From assembly GCF_016107305.1 (NCBI RefSeq), contig NZ_RCVR01000018.1, forward strand, positions 1 to 64,000: a DNA stretch of 64,000 nucleotides, in the 5' to 3' direction. The notes under the pieces are model-generated. The model was not told the origin of the DNA. It worked only from the letters and a program-made list of their open reading frames with translations, and made no database searches. Made by a program: the position numbers and the translations under genes. Source of the DNA: Roseomonas sp. KE2513 (GTDB taxonomy: Bacteria; Pseudomonadota; Alphaproteobacteria; Acetobacterales; Acetobacteraceae). This document shows, piece by piece, positions 17,290 through 26,803 of the stretch; position 1 is the stretch's first letter, and the number at the start of each line of letters is the position of its first letter.

Positions 17290-18217
17290 GTCAGGCGGCT
17301 ACGATCTCCGCCTTCCCGAAATCGTAGCGGACGCGGGCTTCGCCCTTGAAGATGCAGTCCACCTCGGTCTCGTGCAGGGCGTAGAGCTTGCCCGCGCTTT
17401 TGGGGGTCTGCCGCAGCAGGCGGGTGACGAGGGTCATGCGTTGCTCAATCCGCGTCCGCAGCCCTCCCTCGGGGGTGGCGCCGAGCTTGCGGCCAATGTC
17501 GCGCAGGACGCGTCCCGTATAAACCCTTGAGCGTGCGTAGCGCCTTGCGCATGCGGCGGAACTGCCTGGCATGGGCATGACGCCCTGCCTGGGCGGCCAG
17601 GCGCGGAGCCTTGCGGTTGTAGTTCTGTCGCAAGTTGATCCCGGCCTTGCCAGCCAGGGCTACCAGGGAGCGGCGGGCCTTCTCGTAGAGCCTGCTTTCG
17701 GTCGGATGCGCGATGGCCTTCTCCATAACGGTGGTGTCCACCGCGATCTCAGCCAAGCTGCGTTCGATAAGGTGCCTGAGGCGCGTCCCGCCTCGATGGT
17801 CTTGGTTAGCAGCCACTCCACGCCCTCCGTGCCGATGCGGCCACGCCATCGACTGAGGGAGGAGGGATGAATGGGCGGGCGGTGCTGGAAGAAGACCTCA
17901 CCGGTGAAGTGCTGGAAGTACGGGTTCTCCACCCAGCGGGCGAGCACCACCTTGTCGGCGAGGTTGAAGGCGTGCTGCAGGTTCATCAGCCCCGCCACCA
18001 GGCGCAGATGGGTGGCGGGCCGTCCCTCATCGGCGGAAAAGAAGCCAGCCCACTCCCGCTCGAACCAGGACCAGTCGATCAGCGCTGCCAGCCGGACCAG
18101 CTCGTGTCTCCCATCGATCATGTCGACCAAGCGTGGTCGTAGCAGGTCGGCCTGTTCCGGAGGGCGGGGACGATGCTTCATGCCCGCCAGAGTCGCAGGA
18201 TTACCGCATCGTTCCAA
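17290..18217 (-). pseudogene. IS5-type transposase, frameshifted and truncated
   Basis: Three successive minus-strand frames make one transposase. The N-terminal part (ATG 18217) carries DRRHEL-like and FFQHRPPIHPSSLSRWR motifs. It shifts near 17800 into the catalytic part (AEIAVDTTVMEKAIAHPTES with a DDE Asp, RKAPRLAAQAGRHAH), then near 17540 into SRVYTGRVLRDIGRKL and ALHETEVDCIFKGEARVRYD. The match stops at about 17290, just before where the second Asp and the Glu region should be. Two frameshifts and truncation make it dead. It lies between copC and the IS110 copy. Confidence 0.75.
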
Positions 18218-18435
18218 CCGAACCCCTGTGATGCCGCGGACCTGTATAGTGGCTCCCGCCCCGCAACGGGCACCCTGTCCCCGGGCGGCAGTCCTGGGCA
18301 GGGGGCTGACGTCGGATCGAACTGAACCCGAGCTTCCTAGGGCTGTTTTGCAGCCTGATCGCGCCTGCCGTCTTCACCGGACCCGAATGGTTGCCGGAAC
18401 TTCAGGTTCGCTCAAACAAGGCGGGGTCAGCGAAG

Positions 18436-19394
18436 ATGTCCGAGCAGATCAAGACAGCGGGGATCGACGTCTCCAAAGCGACTCTCGACATCATCATTTA
18501 CGGCCAAGCCGGGATCACCCACGTACCGAATAGGACGATTGGCTGGGACCTCCTCGCGGCGAAGCTCGCCGCCGAGGGCGTCGAGCGCGTCGGCCTCGAG
18601 GCGACGGGCGGATACGAACGCGCCATCGCGCCCTACCTCCGCGATCGCGGTGTCACGGTCGTCTTGCTCCAGCCAGCACAGGTCAAATCATTTGGTAAGA
18701 TGCACCTCCGCCGCGCCAAGGCGGACCGCATCGATGCCGTTTTCATCGCCGCCTGCACCGCTCTGCTGGACCGGGGGAGCGGATCGCGCTCGACCCCCGG
18801 TTCGAGGTACTCGGCGATCAGCTCACCTTCGTCGAGCAGATCGAGGAAGACATCGCCCGTTATAAGACGCGTCTCGAGCACGTCACCGACAAGAGAATAC
18901 GCCGCAGCATTGAGGCGAGCATTCGGCGCGAAACTTTGCGGCGTCTCGTCGAGATTAAGCGCCTTCTCCTCGCCGTTCGCGCCTATTCCGATCTCGGCAA
19001 ACGTCTTCGCCTCATTCTAAGCGTTCCCTCCGTCGGTGACCGCACCGCCCTGGCTCTCCTCGTCCGTATGCCTGAACTCGGACACCTGAGCCGCGGCCAA
19101 GCAGCCTCCCTCACCGGCCTCGCGCCGTTCGTTCGGCAGAGCGGCCGCTGGCAGGGCCAGACCAGGATCGGCGGCGGTCGCGCTCGCCTCCGGCGATCCC
19201 TCTACGCGGCGGCCTTCCCCGGCGCACATCACTGGAACGAGGCGCTGATGCACCTCCACGCCCGCCTCCGCGCACGGGGCGCATCGCACACCTCCGCCAT
19301 CGTCGCGTGCGCCCGAAAGCTCCTCACCCAGGTCAACGCCGTCGTCGCCCGCGGCACGCCATGGGAGGACCGCCCTGCTACGGCAGCCGCCTGA
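18436..19394 (+). pseudogene. IS110-family transposase with one frameshift
   Basis: The N-terminal RuvC-like domain (AGIDVSKATLDIIIYG, GLEATGGYERAIAPYL, KADRIDAVFIA) and the C-terminal Transposase_20 domain (SVPSVGDRTALALLVRMPEL, SLTGLAPFVRQSGRW) are both present but in different frames. The switch falls at a run of five G (18774-18778), where a one-base indel joins them. With that base restored the gene would be about 319 aa and nearly complete. It is either a natural inactivation or a sequencing error at a homopolymer. Confidence 0.8.
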
Positions 19395-19822
19395 TGAAGG
19401 ATGGTTGCGGCCGTTCACTCTCGAGACAACAATAATGGTTGCTGCAATTCCAGAGCGCCCAGCTCAACAACTCTCCCAAGCAGATTAGTACGCAGGAGGT
19501 TGTTCAGACCCGACTCAATAGCCTCCGTCCTGGATCAGGTGCTGTCATCCTTCTCAACAACTGTCGCCCTCTGTGTGGCCGGTCATCTCGCCCCTGACGA
19601 GGCAGCCAAACTGATTGAGCATGAAGGAGCTGTTTACGGAGTGACCATCGATCAACGGGATCGCGGTCTACCCCCAACTCCGGGATCAGGCACCTGGGCC
19701 AACCGTTGAGGCAGGCGAGCAATAGGCGGCATCGAGCCTCCCTGGCTGTCGCCACCCGGACGCATTTGACCGCGGACTACCGCAGCAGTGTCCTGCCTTG
19801 AGCACGGATACGACACCATCGG
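19395..19822. other. Gene-free stretch downstream of copS
   Basis: About 430 bases between the IS110 copy and the end of copS. Only short frames without family features are open on either strand. It may include the IS110 right end. No structure recognised. Confidence 0.35.
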
Positions 19823-21187
19823 CTACCTGTTTCCGCCGGAGGTCTCAGCCCGAGCATGCCTACGTGGAAACCGAAGGGTCACCACGGTTCCCCGACCAGG
19901 AGCGCTTTCAATCAAGAAGCTCCCACCATGGGCTTCTACAATTGCCTGCGTGGTGGAGAGGCCTAGTCCGCTACCGCCCCGGCCTGCTGTTCTCGCGGGG
20001 TTGCCTCTGAAAAAGGGCTCAGTGACCCGCGGTAGATCCTGCATAGGTATTCCAGGTCCTCGGTCACCAACGCGTACCAGGACGTCGTCTCCAGCTTCGA
20101 CCACCTCGACCCAGGGCTCGTGGCCATGCCTGATGGCGTTGGTGACGACGTTGGTCACCGCGCGTTTGACGGCCACCCGCCTGGCAGGGATGACCGCATT
20201 CTCGGCCATGCGACCTTCCTCGATGGGCGTGCCCGCGTCTGTGAATTCATCGACTACCGTTCGAACCAGGGCCGTCACGACGAGCGGCTGGATGGCCTCA
20301 CCGCCATGTCCACCCCGCAGATAGGCGAGGACATCGGACACCATGGTCTCCATCTCCGCCAGATCCCGACGAATGGGTTCGCGGGCCTCATCGGGGAGGT
20401 CCTCCGCCCTGAGGCGCAAGCGGGCAATGGGCGACATCAGATCGTGGGATAAGGCGCCAAGGGCCAAGGTGCGCTGACGGAAAGCGCCGCGGGTACGGGC
20501 CGCCATGTCATTCAGGGCCTGGGCCAGCATCCGCACCTCGCGAGGCCCCGAGGCAGGCAGTGTCGGGATCTCTTTCTCGAGGTCGAGCCGAGATACGGTG
20601 GCTGCAAGGGCCGAGACGGGAGCAGATACCGACCGCGCGGCGAAGCCAACCGCAAGAAGCAGGACAAGACCGATGGCCGCGGCATAGGAGTGCAGGGCAG
20701 CCTGATCGGTCGACAACACATTGAACGAGGCAATCTCGACTTGGAGCCAGGAGCCGTCCTCTAGGCGAGCTATGGCACCGATGCCCACGATCTTGTCCGA
20801 GGCATTATCGAGGTTACCCGAGCGGACGCGCACCTCGGTGGTTAGACCGGAGAGGGCTTTAGTCCTGGCCGCAACCGCCTCCCAGTTGGCAGCCGTAGGG
20901 TGCTCTGGAGTAGGTCCCGGGTTCTGCCGCCAGTGCACCGTCAGATCTGCGCGCGACAGGGCGTGTGCGAGCCGGTCACGATCTGCTTCGGGTGCCGCTG
21001 CAACGGCGTCGATCAAGATCGAGAGTCTCTGCGCCAGCAACTCCTCGGTCCCGTTTTCAACGGCCTTCCGCAACAGGACATCGTGGAGGCCAACCATAGC
21101 GGCGAAGAGTACCGCAAAGGCGATCGTGAGCGCCGCGAGAGTGCGGGCCGCCAGAGACTGGGGAAGAAGCCGGGTCACCCCGTCCAT
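19823..21187 (-). CDS. copS: Sensor histidine kinase CopS-like
   Basis: The 454-aa kinase has an N-terminal membrane segment (LAALTIAFAVLFAAMVGLH), a periplasmic sensor region of about 130 residues and a second membrane segment (AIGLVLLLAVGFAAR). A HAMP linker follows. The phospho-acceptor His is in LGALSHDLMSPIARLRL. The ATP-binding N, G1 and G2 boxes (VTNVVTNAIRHGH, GDRGPGIPM, GSGLGLSTTQAIVEAHGG) are complete. Its ATG overlaps the regulator stop by 13 bases. Its place after copAB makes copper the likely signal. Confidence 0.88.
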   Translation of the reverse strand: MDGVTRLLPQSLAARTLAALTIAFAVLFAAMVGLHDVLLRKAVENGTEELLAQRLSILIDAVAAAPEADRDRLAHALSRADLTVHWRQNPGPTPEHPTAANWEAVAARTKALSGLTTEVRVRSGNLDNASDKIVGIGAIARLEDGSWLQVEIASFNVLSTDQAALHSYAAAIGLVLLLAVGFAARSVSAPVSALAATVSRLDLEKEIPTLPASGPREVRMLAQALNDMAARTRGAFRQRTLALGALSHDLMSPIARLRLRAEDLPDEAREPIRRDLAEMETMVSDVLAYLRGGHGGEAIQPLVVTALVRTVVDEFTDAGTPIEEGRMAENAVIPARRVAVKRAVTNVVTNAIRHGHEPWVEVVEAGDDVLVRVGDRGPGIPMQDLPRVTEPFFRGNPARTAGRGGSGLGLSTTQAIVEAHGGSFLIESAPGRGTVVTLRFPRRHARAETSGGNR

Positions 21188-21909
21188 TCCACAGGGCTCG
21201 ACAGCATGTAGCCGACACCCCGAACCGTCTTGATCAGACCGGGTTCCCCTTCCTCATGCGGCCTGGCACCCAGCTTGGCTCGCAGGCGGCTGATCTGAAC
21301 GTCCATGGACCGGTCCAGTCCACCGTAGGGGCGGTTACGGGCGAGATCGAGGAGTTGGTCACGGGTCAGGATACGCTGGGGGCGTTCCACAAACGCCAGA
21401 AGGAGATCGTACTCGCCGCTGGTCAGCTCCACGACGACGCGGTCTGGCCGGAGCAGTTCACGCCGCCTTGTGTCCAGGGACCACTTGGCGAAGCGAGCCA
21501 CCTCCCGTCCCTCGCCGCCGTGGGGTCCTTCGGGGCTCTCGACCCGACGAAGGACGGCACGGATGCGCGCCACCAGCTCGCGTGGATCCGCGGGCTTCAC
21601 CACGAAGTCATCCGCACCCAACTCCAGCCCGATCACCCGGTCGGAGGCTTCCGCGAGAGCTGTCAGCAGGATGATTGGGATCCGTCCCTCAGCGCGGAGA
21701 TCCCGGCAGAGTTCAAAGCCTGAACGCCCAGGCAGCATGACATCGAGCACAACGAGGTCCACAGGAGCCGAGGCGAGAAGACGGCGCATCTCGATGCCGT
21801 CCCGCGCCCCGCTGACCCGAAACCCACTCCGGCGGAGCAAGGAGACCAAGAGCTTGCGCAGCTCGCCGTCATCCTCGACGACAAGGATATGCCGCCCTTC
21901 CCCAGACAT
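21175..21909 (-). CDS. copR: OmpR-family response regulator CopR-like
   Basis: The receiver domain has the acidic pair in ILVVEDDGE, the phospho-acceptor Asp in LVVLDVMLPGRSG and the conserved Lys in DDFVVKPADPRE. The C-terminal winged helix ends with SRLRAKLG and IKTVRGVGYML. ATG 21909 gives 244 aa and the normal N-terminus; a GTG at 21933 is the alternative. It is expected to activate the cop operon when copper is high. It is coupled to the kinase gene. Confidence 0.88.
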   Translation of the reverse strand: MSGEGRHILVVEDDGELRKLLVSLLRRSGFRVSGARDGIEMRRLLASAPVDLVVLDVMLPGRSGFELCRDLRAEGRIPIILLTALAEASDRVIGLELGADDFVVKPADPRELVARIRAVLRRVESPEGPHGGEGREVARFAKWSLDTRRRELLRPDRVVVELTSGEYDLLLAFVERPQRILTRDQLLDLARNRPYGGLDRSMDVQISRLRAKLGARPHEEGEPGLIKTVRGVGYMLSSPVEWTG

Positions 21910-22027
21910 CGGTGGGAGATCAGTTGCCGACACACCCCGAGGGGGGGTGCCTCCTGCACGGTCGCTCACCGTGCTGCTCCCCTGGTTTCCGGGCGACCAC
22001 AAAGCTCCCTCATCGGCGTGGCCCAGC

Positions 22028-22822
22028 TCAGAAGTAGAGCCGGACGCCCGTAAGGAACTCAAACGACTCTGCCTTGCCGCCCTCGTCCCGGACATACCGC
22101 GCTGCCTCACCAAAACGGCGCGTATAGTTGACACCAACATAGGGAGCGACCTCACGCGTAAACTCATACCGGAGCCGGAAGCCCGCCTCGATATCGCTGA
22201 CACCGCTGTTGACGCCGAGTTCCCGGACCCGCTGGGCTGCAACGTTGATCTCGACGTTGGGCTGGAACACCAGCCGCTGCGTGACGTAGAGGTCGTAGGA
22301 CGCCTCAAGGCGGGCCGAGAGGTCGCCCCTCTCGCTCACAAAGGCCTGCAGATCGACCTCAAAGAGGCCCGGCGCCAGGCCCTGGATCCCGATCACGCCG
22401 TAGGTGCGGTCCGGCCTGGGACGGGGGTCATACCGCACCCCGGCCTGGAAATCCCAGTAGTAGCCGAGTAGCCGGGAGTAGAGGAGCTGGACCTCGGCGT
22501 TCTCAGCCCGGCGTCCACGCTCAAGCTCGCCCTGGGTCTTCACCCACACCTTGTCGTAGTCCGTGCCGTACCAAGCCTGCCCATCCCAACGCGCGATGTT
22601 GGGTGCGCCGTTCAGGCCGACACCCCACTCCAGCTTATCAAAGAGTACGGCGCCGTAATAGATCTCATGGGACGCCATGGCATGGGCGCCTGGATCGCGG
22701 ACGGCGTTCTGCGAGGCTGCCTGCTGCGCTGATGCCTCTCCCACACCAAACAGGCCGAGCAGGACCGGAAGAGAAAGGAGGGTCGTGAACGAGCGGCGCA
22801 CTGATATCTGCTCCATAACCAT
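22028..22822 (-). CDS. copB: Copper-resistance outer-membrane protein CopB
   Basis: ATG 22822 shares one base with the copA stop (TGATG). The 264-aa protein has a signal peptide ending ASAQ, then CopB features: YYGAVLFDKLEWG, YDKVWVKTQGELE, FQAGVRYDPRPRPDR and the C-terminal FLTGVRLYF of a beta-barrel. The Met-rich N-terminal extension of the classic CopB is almost absent. It sits in the outer membrane and works with CopA. Confidence 0.9.
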   Translation of the reverse strand: MVMEQISVRRSFTTLLSLPVLLGLFGVGEASAQQAASQNAVRDPGAHAMASHEIYYGAVLFDKLEWGVGLNGAPNIARWDGQAWYGTDYDKVWVKTQGELERGRRAENAEVQLLYSRLLGYYWDFQAGVRYDPRPRPDRTYGVIGIQGLAPGLFEVDLQAFVSERGDLSARLEASYDLYVTQRLVFQPNVEINVAAQRVRELGVNSGVSDIEAGFRLRYEFTREVAPYVGVNYTRRFGEAARYVRDEGGKAESFEFLTGVRLYF

Positions 22823-25083
22823 CAACCAGCAGACGCGACGCGCGGCGAGCGCCGGATCTCAACCTTGCGCATCATCCCCGTCTCCATGTGGAAGAGCATG
22901 TGGCAGTGGAATGCCCACCCGCCCTCGGCATCAGCCTCCACATCGACGTCCATGGTGCTGCCCGGCCGGATAGCAACGGTATGCAGCAGGGGGTTCTGAG
23001 CACCATTGCCGACCTGCGGCTGCATCCAGACGCCATGCAAGTGCATGGGGTGGGACATCATGGTCTCATTGACAAAGCGAAGCCGCACCCGCTCTCCGAG
23101 GACCAGGGAAATTGGCTGCGCCTCGCTGAACCGATTGCCGTTGATCGCCCAGAAGTACCTCTCCATGTTGCCGGTCAGGCGGACCTCGATGATCCGATTG
23201 GGTTCCCGCACGGGATAGGGGTTCGCGAGCGCCTTGAGGTGCCGATAGGTGAGCACGCGGGTGCCGGGAGGCGCCCCAGTGTTCACGGCGAACGCGTCGG
23301 GTGGCGCCATCCCACCATGACCAGCATGAGCGTTCGCGGCCGACATATCGACTTGGCCTACCTGCCCCGTGCCTGGTGCGCCGTGCCCCATGGCCGCGTG
23401 GTCGGGGGCGGCCGGAGCCGCACTGCGCTGGTCGCGCCTGGGCGCTGGCTGCTGGTTCTGCCGTCCCTGAGGCCTGCTCAGCGGAGTCTGCGGCGCCGGG
23501 CGCTGCTGTCCCATGCCAGGCATATTCGAGTGGTCCATTCCGGGCATGGTGGAGTGATCCATACCCTGCATGCCACCCTGCCCCTGGCTGGCCTGGGCCA
23601 GGGTAAAGCCGCCCGCACCCTGCACGGACGCCAGCGGCAAGCGCGCGGAGGCCATCTGAAAGCCGGGGTTGGTGGCCAGGGAGGACCTCCGCCCCATCCC
23701 TGGCATGTTCGAGTGGTCCATGGCGGGAGCGCCAGCGGGTGCCGCTGCCCCCCTTCCACGCCCAGTTGCGGGTGGGGCGGTCATCCCGGGCATGTTGGAA
23801 TGATCCATGCCCTGCATGCTGCCCCCAGCGCCCACGCCGGACATCCCAGGCATGCCAGAGTGGTCCATACCGCCCATGTCTCCCATGGAGCCCATGGGAG
23901 CGATCTGGCCGGGCTGGTCGGTTTCCGGACGCAGGGTGCCGCGATCCAGCCCCTTGGGCCCGTAGTCGCCACCCATGTCGGCCATCGTCAGGAGCGGCCG
24001 CTCGCGGTGCGGCGGCAGGGCCACCATCGGCAGCCCCTCCTGGGTGGCGATGCTCGCGCTTGCGAACCCCTGCCGACCCATGGACTCCGCAAGAATCTGG
24101 AATTGGCGCCCATTGGTCGGGCGCACGAGGACGTCAAAGGTCTCGGCGGGTGCGATGCGGAACTCGTCGATGGGCACCGGCTGCACGTTGTTGCCGTGCG
24201 CCTGGACCACGGTCATCTCCAGTCCAGGGATGCGGACGTCGAAGTGGCTCATGGCGCCTGAGTTGATAAAGCGCAGGCGGACGGTTTCACCGGGACGGTA
24301 GACCGCCGTGAAGTTCTGCTGGGGCGTGCGGCCGTTCACCAGGAACGTGTAGCCGGTGACGTCCTCAATGTCGGTGGGGTCCATACGCATTTGCCCCCAC
24401 ATCATCCGATCGCGGATGACGGCTTCCCGGGCTGCCGCATTAGGCGCCCGCGCCAGTTCGGCGGCAAGGCTCGCTGCGGTGCGCTTGTTGTAATTATAGT
24501 ACCCGGGATCCCGCTTGAGGTTCTGGATGACGCGGTGCGGGTTCTCGTCAGTCCAGTCGGAGAGCTGGATGATGTAGTCGCGGTCGTAGCCAAACGGGTC
24601 GGGACGGGTCGGCTCAATGATCAGCGGACCGTAGAAGCCCGCCTGCTCCTGGGTGCCCGAGTGGCTGTGGTACCAGTAGGTGCCGGACTGCACGAGGGGG
24701 AACCGGTACTGATGCGTCTGGCCCGCCGCGATCCCCTGAAAGCCATCACTGATGCCGGGCACGCCATCCTGTTCGCTGGGGAGGATGAGACCATGCCAGT
24801 GAACGGAGGTCTCCTCGCGCAGCCGGTTGGCTACGTTGATGACGACCTCCTCACCCTCGCGGAACTTCAGGACGGGGCCGGGAACCTGACGGTTGATGGC
24901 AATGGCTGAGCGCGATCGTCCCGTGATGTTCAGGCTCACGTGCTCGATGGCGAGGTTGAACTCGCGTGGCAGCGAACGCCCGATGCTCGGCTGCGCTAGA
25001 GCAGCGCCTGACACCGAGGGAGCGGCAACGGCGGCGATACCTGCCGCCAGCATGCTGCGCCGCGATAGGGAGAACTCAGCCAT
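22822..25083 (-). CDS. copA: CopA multicopper oxidase with long Met/His insert
   Basis: This 753-aa periplasmic oxidase begins with a TAT signal (SRRSMLAAGIAAVAAPSVSG). It has all four copper-site blocks: HWHGLILPSEQDGVPG, YWYHSHSGTQEQ, HPMHLHGVWMQPQ and HCHMLFHMETGM. Between residues of about 375 and 600 there is a low-complexity insert with five MDHSxMPGM motifs and many more Met/His, making it longer than a usual CopA (about 600 aa). CopA oxidises Cu(I) and binds extra copper. It heads the copABRS operon; upstream is a 340-base spacer with a 21-base duplication. Confidence 0.93.
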   Translation of the reverse strand: MAEFSLSRRSMLAAGIAAVAAPSVSGAALAQPSIGRSLPREFNLAIEHVSLNITGRSRSAIAINRQVPGPVLKFREGEEVVINVANRLREETSVHWHGLILPSEQDGVPGISDGFQGIAAGQTHQYRFPLVQSGTYWYHSHSGTQEQAGFYGPLIIEPTRPDPFGYDRDYIIQLSDWTDENPHRVIQNLKRDPGYYNYNKRTAASLAAELARAPNAAAREAVIRDRMMWGQMRMDPTDIEDVTGYTFLVNGRTPQQNFTAVYRPGETVRLRFINSGAMSHFDVRIPGLEMTVVQAHGNNVQPVPIDEFRIAPAETFDVLVRPTNGRQFQILAESMGRQGFASASIATQEGLPMVALPPHRERPLLTMADMGGDYGPKGLDRGTLRPETDQPGQIAPMGSMGDMGGMDHSGMPGMSGVGAGGSMQGMDHSNMPGMTAPPATGRGRGAAAPAGAPAMDHSNMPGMGRRSSLATNPGFQMASARLPLASVQGAGGFTLAQASQGQGGMQGMDHSTMPGMDHSNMPGMGQQRPAPQTPLSRPQGRQNQQPAPRRDQRSAAPAAPDHAAMGHGAPGTGQVGQVDMSAANAHAGHGGMAPPDAFAVNTGAPPGTRVLTYRHLKALANPYPVREPNRIIEVRLTGNMERYFWAINGNRFSEAQPISLVLGERVRLRFVNETMMSHPMHLHGVWMQPQVGNGAQNPLLHTVAIRPGSTMDVDVEADAEGGWAFHCHMLFHMETGMMRKVEIRRSPRVASAG

Positions 25084-25427
25084 GCTCGTCTACTCCTCTT
25101 AACTCAGGTGGCGCCCAGGACCACTGGAGCAGGGCGTCAAACCAGCTGGGCCTGATATCAACTCTGCCGTCTGCTCCAGCAATGACGGACTGGCTCTGGA
25201 CATAAAATGAAAGATTTGCCGCTGCCCTGGAAAGATTTGCCGCTGCCCTGGATCGAGGACGGCACCGCAGGCAGCGTGTACCCTCCGACCGAGCCGCACT
25301 GAGGCGCGTTACCTGTTCAGGCAGGGCCAAGCGCCTGTCGTGGCTCAGTAGTCTGCTCCCGCCGGACGCGGGATTTCGAGGATGTTGGCCAGCGCGGTCC
25401 GGCGCGGCACGGCCAGGAGGAGGAAGC
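25084..25427. promoter_or_regulatory. Divergent copA / Met-rich lipoprotein intergenic region
   Basis: This 344-base spacer should hold the copA promoter and that of the divergent lipoprotein gene. I see a 21-base tandem duplication but no clear cop box or CueR-type element. Confidence 0.45.
25210..25251. repeat. 21-bp perfect tandem duplication
   Basis: AAAGATTTGCCGCTGCCCTG plus a final G occurs twice head to tail (25210-25230 and 25231-25251) upstream of copA. The two copies are identical, which suggests recent slippage or a duplicated binding site. Confidence 0.8.
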
Positions 25428-25664
25428 ATGCAAATCGCTTCGCGTGGATTTCGGAATACCAAGTTGGTTCTCGGCCTGACGCTGGCTCTTGGCGCCACAG
25501 CATGCGCGCAGCAGGCGATGCCACAGGCTTCGGCCCCTCCGGCCACCGAGCTGTCGATCCAGCCCGCAGGACGGTCTACGGCAATGCCCGCATCGAGCCC
25601 CCAGGGCATGCAGGGGAGCAGCATGCAGGGCATGGACCACTCCAACACGCCAGGTATGAGATAA
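25428..25664 (+). pseudogene. Met-rich lipoprotein gene, frameshifted
   Basis: The 78-aa product has a lipoprotein-like signal (LVLGLTLALGATAC) and a Pro/Ala/Met-rich region ending MQGMDHSNTPGM. AGGAGGA precedes the ATG. It then stops at TAA 25664, whereas its paralogue at 58.7 kb continues with a Met/Cys/His segment. A following micro-frame, ATG 25664 to TAG 25741 (TAATG overlap), encodes IYCTEMRQQMRMDASMGLDM, resembling that lost tail. So a frameshift seems to have cut the gene, or the two halves are coupled. Role inferred: periplasmic copper binding. Confidence 0.6.
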
Positions 25665-25835
25665 TGATTTACTGCACCGAGATGCGTCAGCAGATGCGGA
25701 TGGATGCCAGCATGGGCTTGGATATGCAGGCCACGATTTAGAGGTAGTTTCCACTACTAGCGTGAGTTGAGGAACCTCGCTCTGGCGGTCTGCTGACCAT
25801 CTTCCCACCTGTGCGGCTTTGGCGCGGAGGGGGAG

Positions 25836-26570
25836 GTGGACAGAAGGATCCTGGGGCTGATCGCGACAGCGATGGAGTGCTGCCAGGGTGGCCGCTCCCG
25901 CGGACGCGGCCACCCGCCCGCGTCCACCGTGCGGATGCTGGCTACCCTGCGGGTGTTCCTGCGCGAGGGCACGCCCTGGCGCAGCTTCCGGGCGACAGCG
26001 GAGCAGGCCAGCGGCTCGACCCTGGGTCGCTGCCTTACAGCATGGTCGCGGACCGCGCTGCTGGGGCGGGTGCATGCTCTACTCGTCCGCATGCTGCGCG
26101 GGCATCCTGACCTGATCCTCGACAGCTGTTCCGTGCGCGCCAAGCGAGGCGGCGACCTTACCGGCCCGAACCCGACGGATCGGGCCAAGAAGGGCATCAA
26201 GCACCATGTCGCGACCACCAGGGACGGGCTGACGTTGGCCTGCGCCGTCACAGGCGCCAGCGTCGCTGACACCATTCTGTTCGAGTGCCTGTTCCTGGCC
26301 GCCTTCGCCGCCCTGGCACGCATCCGCACGGTCCTCGCCGACAAAGGCTACGACGCCGAGCGGCAGCGTGGGCTCTGCCGAGCTTGGCGTCCGACCCACA
26401 TCCACAAACGCGGCCGGGCACCCACGTCAGGCTTGGGCAAACGGCGCTGGCCAGTGGAGCGCACCAACGCCTGGCTGCTGGAGAACAGGCAACTGTTCGA
26501 AGGTGCTTTTTATTGCTGCAAAGGTAGCCAAAGATCTCGCGCGCGACGAAGCGCTCCAGGTAGCGGATGA
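25836..26570 (+). pseudogene. IS5-family transposase with replaced C-terminus
   Basis: The frame has the DDE catalytic parts of the IS5/IS427 group: D in LILDSCSVRAKRGGD, a KRGIKHH-like KKGIKHHVATT, D in TVLADKGYD and E in WPVERTNAWLLENR. After LLENRQLFE the normal tail (RYDR...) is missing and the frame runs into foreign sequence. The start ATG and N-terminal part look intact. Likely inactive because the 3' end and right terminal repeat are lost. Confidence 0.7.
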
Positions 26571-26640
26571 TCTCCATTTTGGCCTTGCCCTCGGCAATTC
26601 GTCTGTGGACGTAGTCGAGAGTTGGCTGGTGACTGCGCAT
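26520..26640 (-). pseudogene. IS110-family transposase C-terminal scrap
   Basis: The minus strand reads RSHQPTLDYVHRRIAEGKAK, then MEIIRYLERFVAREIFGYL. This is the C-terminal signature of IS110-type transposases (AYVxRRxAEGKxKxEIIRCLKRYxARE). It abuts the truncated IS5 copy tail to tail, so one element has cut the other. Confidence 0.6.
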
Positions 26641-26803
26641 ACGTACGATGACAACACGAGCCCGTGCCGGTCAGCGCCATGCTGACGTGAGCGGGAGAAT
26701 GAGCGCCCGGCCAGCACAGCGGTCCGAGCTGGAGGCGCAGCAGCTTCGGTCCACCATGCGTTCAGGGATCGACAGGGCACCGGTGCCGCACTATCTAATA
26801 CCC

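Noticed and set aside
22888-24261. 457-aa plus-strand frame opposite copA
   Set aside because: Mirror of the CopA coding sequence; the Met/His insert read backwards gives HVRVVH-type repeats.
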